A DNA stretch of 64,000 bases from Theocolax elegans (Eukaryota > Arthropoda > Insecta > Hymenoptera > Cerocephalidae). The stretch spans positions 53,303,085 to 53,367,084 of the forward strand of contig CM047426.1 in the NCBI GenBank assembly GCA_026168455.1, written 5' to 3'. The number at the start of each line of letters is the position of its first letter. Positions within the stretch are counted from its first letter, which is position 1. The position numbers and the translations under genes were made by a program. Under the pieces are notes generated by a model, which saw only the letters and a program-made list of their open reading frames with translations, was not told the origin of the DNA and searched no databases. Shown piece after piece: positions 54,171 through 64,000 of this stretch.

Positions 54171-54486
54171 TATTGGGGGTTAATGTTGATACGTATAAAA
54201 AAAGATGTACATTAAAAAATTAAGAAAGTAAAAATTAAAGGTTTGTTTTAGCTGTATATAGGGCTAGTGCCGCGTACCCATACTTGCCTCGGGTGCGCGA
54301 CACGCGCCCCTTGATATAATTCGAACATGATATACCTTATTATTAAAAAAAAAGATGATAAAGTCAGAATTATTTTGGAATGTAATGATAAAAAGATATT
54401 TTTGAAGTAAAATAAATTAATGAATTATTATTGTTTATTATAAAAAAAATAGATGTAAACTCTAGACCGATCATTTAAGATTTTGA

Positions 54487-54655
54487 CAGTTCTTAAGACG
54501 TTGAGAATGAGTCAATAATATTAAAGCGCAGACTGATTTTATATCAGGTGGCAGTTCTCAAGACGTTGAGAATGAGTAATAATATTAAAGCGCAGAACTG
54601 ATTGTATAGCAGGTGGCAGTTCTCATGAGTTTGAGAATGAGTCAAACGAGTGGAA
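54487..54655. repeat. About 71-bp tandem repeat, 2.4 units
   Basis: GCAGTTCTCAAGACGTTGAGAATGAGT recurs three times, separated by AATAATATTAAAGCGCAGA. Confidence 0.85.
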
Positions 54656-54789
54656 ACGTTCAGAAAAATCTAATAATGATCGGTCGAATAAAAATACAGA
54701 AAATATATAATCTTTAGAACCAAACGAAAATTTAAACAAAAAAAATTCTCGCAGATATATCTTATTTTTTTAAATATACCTACTTGTTT

Positions 54790-55125
54790 TTATGAAATAA
54801 AAGAAAGGAACGATAAGAATAAATGGTTACAAGCTATAAATAGTGAAATAAATTCTCTTTTGATTAATAATACTTAACATTAGTTCCAAAGTCAAAGAAC
54901 AAAAATATTGTAGATTGTAAAATACAAAGCTCGTCTTGTTGCTCGCGGGTTCAGTCAAAAATATCAAATTGATCATAACGAAACGTATGCTCCCGTTCCC
55001 AGAATTTCAAGTTTAGATTTATAATTGTTTTTTTTTTTTCAAATCAGTTTAACTTATTAATTCACAATATGGACGTTAAAACTGAATTTCTAAATGGTAC
55101 ATTAAAAGAAGAAATTTATATGAAA
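54790..55125 (+). pseudogene. Copia reverse transcriptase fragment
   Basis: Frames give DKNKWLQAINSEINSL, then YKARLVARGFSQKYQIDHNETYAPVPRIS and NMDVKTEFLNGTLKEEIYMK, the first third of a Copia RT domain (the catalytic Asp lies in the MDVKT block). Stops and a T run break it up, and nothing beyond EEIYMK remains. It differs from the RT of the complete element at 60667. Confidence 0.8.
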
Positions 55126-55219
55126 GTTCTTTTTCAATTCTTTTTTTGTCTTTATAGGTTATATATTATTGAATATATTTAAATAATTCGTTTATTGATT
55201 GTTATGTAATAAATTCATT

Positions 55220-55359
55220 CCCTGCTAAAAATAATCGATTGAAATCGATAGACATGGAAAGATTTTGCATACAAATCGATTAAAATTAATCAATTTGAAT
55301 CGATTTATATGCAAAATTTTTCCATGTCTATCGATTTCAATCGATTATTTTTAGCAGGG
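55220..55359. mobile_element. 140-bp MITE, almost perfect palindrome
   Basis: Arms start CCCTGCTAAAAATAATCGAT and pair over about 65 bp around AAAATTAAT. Repeated ATCGATT motifs occur inside. Target duplication is not clear. Confidence 0.75.
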
Positions 55360-55692
55360 TTATGTCACTTTATAGTGAAATATTCTAATAAATTACTTAT
55401 GCACACTTGCACCAATTATTAATATATGACTTTCAATAAATGGTTACAGCATTCTCTCTAAAATTACTTTGCAGTACAGTAAACTTTATGGAATTTTTCT
55501 GATTCTTAATTATAGGTTAAGTTGCCTATTATTGTATTTTTATACAACTATAATGAACGTATACTTACAAACCGACTAAAGCATTAGTTTATTAGTATTA
55601 ATAACGGAATAATGCAATAAATATTAATAAAGTTCCGGAATTATTCAATCTTGGTGTAATAAATAAGGACGATTCGAAGTAAAATATAAAAA

Positions 55693-55780
55693 CGTGTTGA
55701 TGGCGCAAGTGGTAAGGTTTCCGACTTTGGCGCAGAGGGTCCCAGGTTCGAAACCCGATGTCCGGTGCAGATTTTTTTCG
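55693..55780 (+). repeat. tRNA-like repeat (SINE head or pseudo-tRNA)
   Basis: A-box-like TGGCGCAAGTGGTAAGG, B-box-like GGTTCGAAACC, then T7. The middle (CCGACTTTGGCGCAGAGGGTC) resembles the tRNA half at 12190 on the minus strand. Confidence 0.45.
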
Positions 55781-55992
55781 TTATTTAATGTATATTCTAT
55801 TTAATTTCAGAAAATATATATTTAATAAATTAAAATGTTTAAAATGTTAAATAAAATAGAAAAAAATAGAAATCTTTGAAGAGTGAATAAATCATACGAA
55901 AAGTGATTTTTAACTTGAAGCCGACTGCTGCACTTTTGACTAGTCAAAGAGTGAAATATCACTCCATTCGAGTGAAATTTCACTCTTCAAAA

Positions 55993-56230
55993 TGTTGGAA
56001 TTGCGATCGGCCCTTCTGTCGATTTCCCCCCACCACCTTAAGACAATAGAAGAGCACGGTGTCCGTCGGAGGACTTACTCTCTGCTCGGCTGCCGATCCG
56101 TGAAGATCACATACGGTGCACCCGCGAACTACGTTTATAATTATATTCTTATATATCTATATAATAAATATTAAAGTGAAGTGAATTAGTGAGACGAGTT
56201 TTATTGCTGCCTTCACCCAATCATCCATCA
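55993..56230 (+). repeat. Copia 5' LTR
   Basis: TGTTGGAATTGC...ATCCATCA, 238 bp. The sequence after it (GGCCCACCACCGC) is not a recognised tRNA primer site. The 60-codon frame inside is a shadow. Confidence 0.93.
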
Positions 56231-57503
56231 GGCCCACCACCGCTTCTATTTGCGCGGGGAATTCAGAGAAGGTTCTTCTTTTAGGTAAGAGACGTGCATA
56301 ACCAGGATATCAGAAGAAGGAGAGAAGACGACGAGCAGCATCACCAAGGGTAGGTGGAAATATTAATAAAGTGAAGTGAAAATCGATTTGATAGCGACGC
56401 GGTGATTTGTGTTTAAAACGATATCGTTGTGCGATGCGATCTTAGACAGACAAGTTATGCAAATTCACCGGCCGGTATTCATGGTATATTAATTTTATTA
56501 ATTTATTTATTAATCTATTATTAATCTTGTGTGGATGCGATGAGAAAAGCCTAGATGCGAAAAATTGTGAGTGTGATGAGAAAAAATGTTCATAGACACG
56601 TTTGTGTTTTGTCCAAAAAATTCGTGGAACAGGACCTTGGAAAGGTTAGAGCGCGGCATTTGTTTGTACCGGGTATTGCATGCGGCGGGAACACGTGAGC
56701 GACGAAGTAGGAATAGCAGAGTGAGAGTGCGAGTGAGAAGGAGAGCGAAAGTGCGAGTGAGAAGGAGAGCGAGAGTGCGAGTTAGAAGGAGAGCGCAAGG
56801 CGGGAACGGCCGAACGAGCTCGGGAACACTCGAGAAAGAGAGAGAAGGGCGAGTACGGGAGAAGCGCGAGTTCGGGCGCGCGCGAAGTGGGAAAGAGAGC
56901 GGAGACGCGTACTTACGTAGTAGGGAAACGAGCGAGACTAGGTGAGCGCGGAGCGGGGCGTTCTCGATGCAAAGAAGCGCGAAGTATGGTAGACGAAAAG
57001 CTAGATAGGCAGGATCTTGCACGCTAATTTCGGATCAGCTGATCTTCCTTTTCTTTTCTTTTTCCTCTTTCTCGTACCGCATGCGATACAATATCGGTCC
57101 AAGAAATGTCTAAGCAACTTTAAAAGGATATTAAGTAAAACTTAACGTTAACAAAGTGATGCGCTTATTAAAATGAGAATTGACATGAGAAGAGTTTCCC
57201 CGGGCAGAAGGTTGGTCTAGACCTTCTTGAAAAGCAAATAATTTTCACAACAGAATCCGGATTCACATGTACCCTGTGTACATAATAAATAATAATTATT
57301 AAAGTGTTTTAAAAGTTGCATTCATCGGCACAGCTGGTCTGCTGATGTGCTGCAGGCGTCGTACGTTCTCGCAGTGCATTAGTGGGGATGTGGTTGGCTA
57401 CACTTTGTGTTCAAGTGTTAGTTGGCTACATTCGCTGATGGTTTAACAGCTTTGTGTTCGAGAGGTTGAACCATCAGCTGATTGCGATACATGTTTTTCA
57501 GAT
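56231..57503 (+). other. Copia leader, 1.27 kb
   Basis: Unusually long leader with 24-bp GAGAGTGCGAGTGAGAAGGA repeats (about 56718-56790). The 119-codon plus-strand and 170-codon minus-strand frames through them are repeat artefacts. TAATAATTATTAAAG and a repeated GTTGGCTACA occur nearer gag. Confidence 0.6.
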
Positions 57504-59398
57504 ATGGATCACCTATCAGGAGATCAAATTCGAGTGGTATCTGAAGCAATCAAGGCTAGGTGCAATAAAAGGGAAGTACTGACCATTCCGGTCAAAAACC
57601 AGCTAATTACTTACCCCTCTACCGAATTAGGCAATTTAGTAAAATCAGAAATGATTAAATGGGATTTGAATGATGCGAAAGAGATGGGTTTTACAAGCGA
57701 TGAGTTGAACGATGATGCGTTTGAGGTCGACCTGAGAGACGTGGACGTGAAGGGTGAAGAGATGGGCAGAGATATGGAATGCGAAACGGACTCTGAGATA
57801 AGCGATAAACGAGATTCGATAATAAACGAGAAGCGAAATTTCAGAGAAGCGAATGTGTTAAATAAAAATGCGCCGTTGATTATTGCTGATGAAAAATGCA
57901 ACATAAGCATGCGAATTAAAAAAAAAACTAAATTGCCTAATATTAAAAGAGATGATTTTTTAGATGAGATGGATGAGACGAGAAACGTGATGAAAAGAGT
58001 CACTCAAGTTATTGAGGAGAAAATGCAACCTGTTGCGAATTTGAGGATCCGGGTAGACATGGTGGTCACGGACATAAACAATTTCTTTGATTCAATGACG
58101 AGACGCGATATATCACAATAAAACAACTTGAGAGAAAATATTGATAAGAAGCGCAACCTCAACGATGAGATGAGACGAATGTGTTCGGAGATGAGAGGAT
58201 GCATTCGTGAAGGACGAGAGGTGTTAAGCGAAATGAAAGAGGTAAGAGATGAGTTTTATGATAATAATGAAAATTATTTTGAAGATATTGCACATAATTC
58301 GACGGAAAATTCGGGGCATGACGTTATATCGAAAGCGGATATAATAAAATTAATTAGATCGGAATTAGAGAAAGAAAATAATTCGGAAACTAAAAATTTT
58401 AACAAATCGAATGACATGAGTGAGTTTAAAGACGCGATTAAATTACTGAATATGAGAGATTCGTGTACAAAGAGAGATTATAAATTATCGGTACAAATGA
58501 AATACGAACTGTTTATGGATTACTTTACTTCGGAATTAATTGCCTTGGATTTAATGTACATTATTGATGAAAACTCTGAAAAACGAGACGCGACGGAAAG
58601 AGAAATGTTAACGCGAGATCAGTTTAAAGTCAGAGATATTTTAATAAATCATGTCGATCAAAATTATCATGCCAAATTAATTGATATTAAAAACCCGAAA
58701 GAGATGCTGGAAAAAATTAAGGAAATTAAGAGATGTGAATGTAGTTTATCGTCTGTTAACTTAAGGAAACAGTTGATTCTTTGGTGTTCAAACGTAAAGA
58801 GAGAGTGTCAGTTTTCGTTGATAAATTTGATGAGATAATAAGAACACATAATAATATTCCTCATACTCAGCCGTTTGTTGAATCTGAGATTCGTGATGCC
58901 TTTTATAATGCAATAGTACGAGAAGTGCCACAGAATCACGAACTTAATTTTGTGAACAAAAACGCGACGGGTAAGGATCTAAATTATAATCAATTAAAAA
59001 CATTTCTTTTGCAGCATGAAGCGATGAGGAAGGGAAGCGGAGGTGCGACAGTGAGCACTAGTGTGGAGCCTAGAGTAGCTCTGGCTGCCGCACAAATAGA
59101 AGGGATGCGTTGCTACGAGTGTCACGCATATGGGCATATTAGTCGTGACTGTCCCAGGAAAAACTCGGGAGAAAAGTTGTGCTACAATTGTAGGCAATTA
59201 TCACGGGACCATAAGGCCGAGAATTGCCCAAATCCCAGCACAAGAGATGCGAGCAACGAGAGACGTGGAAGAGGACGCGGTATTATAAGGTATGCGAGAT
59301 TTAACCAAGAAAATCGAACTCTTGGTTTCAAAAGACAATTTGGAAGTGATGAGAGAAATGTGAGAGATGCGCAAACAAAATTCCAGAGGCAAGCTTAA
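57504..59398 (+). pseudogene. Copia gag
   Basis: ATG 57504 (MDHLSGDQIRVVSEAIK) opens a frame with one TAA at 58119-58121. It continues in frame to about 58780 (QMKYELFMDYFTSELIALD, SSVNLRKQL), then shifts by one base into 58781-59398 (FKRKERVSVFVDKFDEIIR). Near the end two zinc knuckles occur: CYECHAYGHISRDC and CYNCRQLSRDHKAENC, followed by an Arg/Gly-rich tail. Gag would form the particle and bind the element RNA. The N-terminal 200 residues, highly charged with coiled-coil-like stretches, are longer than typical Copia gag. Confidence 0.85.
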
Positions 59399-60670
59399 AA
59401 TTGGAGGGAGCGGGATGCGTAGATATTAAAACGGGAAAGAATAGAATTTTAACCTTAAATAATGTGATGTGCGCGGAATCATTGTCGGAAAATTTGCTAT
59501 CCTTAGGAAAATTTGTAGACAAGGGACTAGGCATTTATTTGGATAATAAGAGAGTAGAGATAATTGATCCCATTTCGAATTAAACTTTTCTGACTGGATA
59601 TCTGAAACAACAGTGACAGATAGAAAACTGCATAACCTTAACGAAATAACTATAAACCCTGATGAAAAAAATGAGATGTAAAAAAGAAATTGATAGCGAC
59701 ACAGAATTTACCTGTCCAATCGAATAAGTCAATGTTATGGCATGTGAGAATGGGTCATGCCTTTTTAAATTATCTGAGAAACTTGCAGAAGAGATTTCCT
59801 GATTTTAATGAATTGAGTGATGTGAAATTTATGTGAAGTGTGTAGAATGACTAAAATAAACAGATTGCCTTTCAATGAGACGAGGATGAGAGCATCTGTT
59901 CAATTACAAATAATTCATTCGGACGTAATGGGCCCGATATGTCCGAAATCACACCCAAAGGGATATCGCTTTATTTCTGTATTTGTAGATGATTATTCCC
60001 GATCAGCTCAGGCATATTCCATGAAATTTAAAATAATACAGGATCGTGTCTTGATCAGTTTGTTAAAACTTCGAGAAATTTACTTGGACGAGACGCGAAA
60101 GTCTGTTATTTAAGATCAGATCAGAGCACAGAATTTACGGGAGGCGATACAATTAAAGTACTCGAAACACTCGGAGCTGAATTGTAGTTGGTATGTTCTG
60201 ATACTCCTCAGCACAATGGAGTGGCTGAGAGATTCAATCAGACTATTCAGAAGAAAGTAAGAGCGCTAATGTTTGATTCTAAATTTCCAGAAAATATGAG
60301 GGACTTGGTTTTTGGGTGCTGCTGTTTATGCTTACAATAGAACTCCGCACAAGTCAAATGAGATGGTTTCTCCTTTGGAAAAATTCAACACAAATTATAC
60401 CATGAATTTAAAACAATTTAGGCGTTTCGGTTGCATGTAAAGATTCAGAGGATAATAGGTCCTAAGTTTGGACAGATTGCAATCCCAAGTTTTTTTGTTG
60501 GATACAAAGCCACCGGTTATCTCTTGTTCAAACCAGATGAGAATAGATTTTTTGAAAGTCGAGATGTGAGATTCAATGAAAAAATTGTTTTTGGTGACAG
60601 ATTCACAAAGAATCAAATACAAGACTGGGACAATAATTTTGAAAAGGTAACAACGAGAAGTGGTTCTTGA
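59399..60670 (+). pseudogene. Copia pre-integrase and integrase, protease missing
   Basis: Right after gag the sequence enters the stretch normally found behind the protease active site (GAGCVDIKTGKNRILTLNNV, NLLSLGKFVDKG); no D-S/T-G triad is present, so the protease core is deleted. Then WHVRMGH (HHCC part), IHSDVMGPI and FVDDYSR (59838-60113), [30 protein letters not shown] and the C-terminal GYKATGYLLFKPD block (60431-60670). D-D-E residues are recognisable, but at least four stops or frameshifts separate them. Confidence 0.8.
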
Positions 60671-62433
60671 ATTATGAGAAAGATGTGTCGAGAGAATCTG
60701 AGGAAATAATAAGAAAGGAGGGAGTAGAGAAGAGAAAAATAGGTCGCCCGAGGAAATTGCAAGCGAAAGAAAGCGAAATAGAAAAGGAACAAATATTAAG
60801 TGATCTGAAATATAATACACTGTTAGCGAAAATTAACTGTGACCCACAATCGTATAGAGAGGCGATGAGTTCAAAAGACAAAGAAAATTGGTTGTCTGCA
60901 ATTCAGAGTGAATTGGACTCAATGAGCAAAAATGAAGTATGGGAACTAGTAGAACGATCTGAAATTATGAGAGGCGAAAATAAACCGAATATAATAGATT
61001 CTAGGTGGGTCTTAAAGATAAAGATGGAAAAAGAAGGGACGTGTAAGTATAAAGCGAGACTTGTTATAAGAGGCTTCAAGGATAGAAATGAATATGATTT
61101 GGTTGAAACATACGCACCTGTTTCGAGATTAACCTTGATAAGATCGGTTCTAGCTATCATTAATAAATATGATTTGAACGTATATCACATGGACGTGAAA
61201 ACCGATTTCTTGAACGGAACTATAAGCGAAGAGATATACGTGGAATTGCCAGAAGGCATGAATGTGACGAGCAAAGAGAAGCGAGAGAAGGTCTGTAAAT
61301 TGAAGAAAGCGCTGTATGGTTTAAAAATCAGTCCGAAACGTTGGAATGAAAGGTTTACGGAAGCGGCTAATAAAATAGGTTTACATACTCATGATAGCGA
61401 ACCATGTTTATTTACTTGGCGAGAGGCGAATAAAATATTGTTTTTCAGTTTTTGTATGTTGATGACATGTTAATTGCTAGCAACAATCAAGTCCGACTAA
61501 GCGAGGTGAAAACTAAATTGAAATCAGAATTTGAAATGACTGATCTGGAAGAACCGAAGTGCTTTCTGGGAATTAAGATTATACGGGATAGAGTGAATAA
61601 AACGTTGACATTGTCACAAGAAAGCTATATATTAAAATTGTTACAGAGATTTGGGTTTGGTGAGATGCATCCGCAAAGGACTCCGATGATTACAAACCAG
61701 GTAGCAAATCGTAAGAGACGCGATCGCGAAGAGAATGAGACAGAATCGGAATACAAAAGTGACGAATTCAAATTGAATGTTCCCTATAGAGAAGCCGTGG
61801 GTTCATTATTGTATCTAGCAAATGTGACGCGTCCTGATATCACTTATGCAGTGAATATTGTCAGTAGGCATCAAATAAATCCGAATGAGGACGATTGGGA
61901 AATGATAAAAAGGATTTTTAGATAATTAAAGGGAAGTGCGTCCTTGGGTCTAAAATATACTGGCAATACTGATGATATTCAAACCTATTCAGATGCAAGT
62001 TTTGCCGATTGTAAAATAGTTTGACAACTAGTGGTTTGTAATTAAATTGTTTGGAGATGCGGTGTCTTGAAAGACACACAAGCAATTATATGTCGCATTA
62101 TCTAACTGTCAAGCTGAGTATATAGCATTGAGCGAGGCGTATCAATATAAAATTTTGTTGTTAAATTCTCTCAAATTGATTCTAATTGATGACTTTAAAC
62201 CTATGATTCTGTGGTGCGACAATAAGGCGGCTGGTGCAGCTACCCAAATGACAGGTAGCAATAAGTAGCTACATATGATTGAAATTAAAGAACATTATGT
62301 AAGAGAATGTGTTAAAATGGGTTTTGTTAAAGTGATGTGGGTTAAGTCTAAAGAACAACTTGCTGATATATTTACGAAGCCGTTGGCTTTTGATTTACAT
62401 AATAAACTAACCTCCAAGATAATGAATGGATAA
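60667..62433 (+). pseudogene. Copia reverse transcriptase and RNase H
   Basis: 60667-61473: WLSAIQSELDSMSKNEVWEL, RWVLKIK, YKARLVIRGF, ETYAPVSRL and YHMDVKTDFLNG (relatives usually have Ala before FLNG), KKALYGLKISPKRW. A frameshift near 61450 leads into 61452-61925: MYVDDMLIASNN (catalytic YVDD), ECFLGIKI-type block, YREAVGSLLYLANVTRPDI. After a stop, RNase H remnants follow to 62433: TYSDASFAD, CQAEYIALSEA, LWCDNKAA and QLADIFTKPL. The family's RT copies genomic RNA inside the particle. Inactive through stops at 61923 and 62022 and frameshifts. Confidence 0.88.
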
Positions 62434-62520
62434 AGAGATGCGTATATATTATGCTTAATATGTGTGATTTGTATTTCTTTTAGGAAACAGTAAGTGATTG
62501 CAGGTCCGATCGGGAGGGAG

Positions 62521-62758
62521 TGTTGGAATTGCGATCGGCCCTTTTGTCGATTTCCCCCCACCACCTTAAAACAATAGAAGAGCACGGTGTCCGTCGGAGG
62601 ACTTACTCTCTGCTCGGCTGCCGATCCGTGCAGATCACATACGGTGCACCCGTGAACTACGTTTATAATTATATTCTTATATATCTATATAATAAATATT
62701 AAAGTGAAGTGAATTAGTGAGACGAGTTTTATTGCTGTCTTCACCCAATCATCCATCA
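62521..62758 (+). repeat. Copia 3' LTR
   Basis: 238 bp, five substitutions from the 5' LTR and no indel. Confidence 0.93.
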
Positions 62759-62763
62759 CAAAA

Positions 62764-63177
62764 TTTAGAGAGTGATTTATTACAGAAAAAAGAATTGAAA
62801 AATTGTTCTTTGAGAATCAACAAACGTCCACGGATATTTGTTAATTCTAAAAGAACTCTTTTTCAATTCTTTATTTGGGTTGTTTTTATGGGGAATGACT
62901 TTTAGAAGTATAAAAGAATACTTTTCAAATATTTAATTATTTTTTTTTAATAAAAGATTTCTTTTTCACTTCTTTAATATTTTTTTTATGGGATATACCA
63001 TTTGTAAAATTTCATTCGAATTTAAAGAATTCTTTATTAATACTTAAAGCATTACAATATACCGGACATTCGTTATATCTATAATTTATTGTAAAGAATT
63101 CTTTTTAAATTCTTTGAAAAAATAGGATTTAAAAAGAATTCTTTAAAAAATATTATTTATTTCTTTGTCCTTATCGG
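62764..63177. other. AT-rich DNA without recognisable features
   Basis: Variants of TTCTTTTTCAATTCTTTA recur irregularly; otherwise nothing recognised. Confidence 0.5.
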
Positions 63178-63402
63178 GTGGATACCAACATTGGTCCAAC
63201 GTTGGGTACCAATATTGATTCAACATTGGGCACCAATATTGATTCAACGTTGGGTATGAATATTGATTCAACGTTGGGTACCAGCATTGGTCCAACGTTG
63301 GGTACCAATATTGATTCAACGTTAGATACCAACTTTGGTCCAACGTTGAGTACCAACATTGGTCCAACATTGGGTACCAACATTCCAAACCAACTATGGC
63401 AC
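63178..63402. repeat. CCAACGTTGG minisatellite, locus 2
   Basis: Seven to eight units of about 30 bp (GGTACCAATATTGATTCAACGTTG). Because 30 is a multiple of three, all frames without a stop stay open and give repeat proteins (for example VPNVGPMLV); these are artefacts. Confidence 0.9.
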
Positions 63403-64000
63403 AGGGATGGGCGATTCTACTCGATTCTCTAAAATTTATTCGATTCTTTTTTTAAAGTATCGATTATTTATTCGACTCTTGAAGAATTGATACTCCAGAA
63501 ACAAAGAATCGATACTCCAGAAACGAAGAATCGATACGACTATATGACAGCATTTATGTAAATTACGAAAATATTCTATATTAAGTGGTTTACAAAACTT
63601 AAAACACGACATATGGTTAACAATAATACTTAGAACACGAAAAACGGCAAAGCACTGAGCAGAGCAGGATGATGTGAAAACGGGTCCATTACGCTGGCGA
63701 GGCCATTTGAGCGAAATAAAAAAAAAACCTACAGGAATTTTTAGCTACTTTTTAGCTAATTTATTACCAAACGCAATAATTTTTATCCACTGCCCAACAC
63801 TTTTTAACACCGGGTAACTCCAGGTTAATGTTTAAGCTGGACTGACTCGTTTATTACTCTCGTTCTAATTAACTTATAAAGTCGTGTTACAGCTGAAAAT
63901 TTTTAGCCCGTTGAGTATTTTAAGATAGGCTATCGCCAATTTCGCCCCTATTCAAAATTAACCCCTTATTATCTCTCCAAAACTCTGAAATTGCTATAAA
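63403..64000. other. Unassigned end of window
   Basis: GAATCGATACTCCAGAAAC occurs two to three times (63485-63535). The rest is AT-rich and I see no gene in it. Confidence 0.5.

Larger units (their letters stand above)
55993..62758 (+). mobile_element. Complete but inactive Copia retrotransposon
   Basis: Two 238-bp LTRs (5 differences, about 98 percent identical) enclose a ~1.27-kb leader, gag, integrase, reverse transcriptase and RNase H, in Copia order. The 5-bp duplication CAAAA (55988-55992 and 62759-62763) flanks it. A purine-rich tract (GGGAGGGAG) precedes the 3' LTR. Several stops and frameshifts and a missing protease make it non-autonomous. Confidence 0.93.

Noticed and set aside
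56510..57022. 119- and 170-codon ORFs in the Copia leader
   Set aside because: Caused by 24-bp repeats and GC-rich, stop-poor sequence; no motif and no conservation to cite.
45718..62758. LTR at 45718 paired with the LTR at 62521 as one Copia element
   Set aside because: The two LTR sequences are unrelated beyond TGTTGGAA, and the 62521 LTR pairs with 55993.
63143..63432. Three overlapping repeat-protein ORFs (VPNVG-, YPTLDQ-, STLGTNI-type)
   Set aside because: Products of a 30-bp minisatellite on both strands.

Overview
This is eukaryotic, insect-type DNA. It is very AT-rich, no bacterial operon signals were seen, GT-AG introns are present, and the transposon families are those of arthropods. 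The mix of Helitrons, a LOA-clade LINE, a Jockey-clade LINE, Copia elements and many palindromic elements fits a hymenopteran, and I favour an ant; that is an inference from memory of such sequences, not a search. Almost everything here is a nest of mobile DNA in successive layers. Only one or two short gene-like loci (40.4-41.2 kb and 51.9-53.5 kb, minus strand) could be host-derived.

Layout. 1-12.3 kb holds two near-identical minus-strand copies of a decayed Helitron (A). Copy 1 is cut by the window edge. Copies differ almost only in homopolymer lengths. Between them lie a 1.58-kb foldback element with coding-looking mini-exons in both arms and two minisatellites. Upstream of copy 2 is a decayed Ulp1-like protease. 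12.9-18.6 kb: AT-rich DNA, a candidate solo LTR, a tRNA-like repeat, a palindromic element with a nested 38-bp palindrome, and a first copy of a recurring foldback family. 18.7-33.4 kb: a plus-strand Helitron (B) with N-terminal region, HUH Rep, PIF1 helicase and a C-terminal ubiquitin-specific-protease-like domain. It is split by a nearly full-length LOA LINE (12-bp target duplication), a 56-bp micro-insertion (8 bp), a solo LTR (4 bp) and an unidentified 1.33-kb insertion (16 bp).

33.9-39 kb: another foldback-family copy whose loop received a deleted Jockey LINE bounded by inverted ends and a 14-bp direct repeat. 40-45.3 kb: a three-exon DUF4806-like gene, three palindromic elements and a truncated gag-like ORF. 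45.5-47.6 kb: a minisatellite, a Copia 5' LTR with a Met-initiator-type primer site, and a SINE that looks 5S-rRNA-derived. 47.6-51.7 kb: a giant palindrome (arms about 1.13 kb) whose right arm carries a 2.7-unit array of a ~550-bp repeat, flanked by a 10-bp target duplication. 53.8-62.8 kb: Copia remnants and one complete but inactive Copia with two 238-bp LTRs. The end holds a second minisatellite locus.

Most notable: each unit of the 550-bp array carries a complete hammerhead self-cleaving ribozyme (stems I, II, III; core CTGATGA...GAAA; predicted cleavage after an ATC). The two terminal loops have 8-nt perfect complementarity. The array looks like a mobile, ribozyme-bearing tandem repeat (retrozyme or pDo500-satellite-like) inserted into a palindromic transposon. 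Other points are the USP-type domain fused to a Helitron helicase, the 5S-derived SINE, and a pair of subrepeats with compensatory hairpin changes in the unidentified 1.33-kb insertion.
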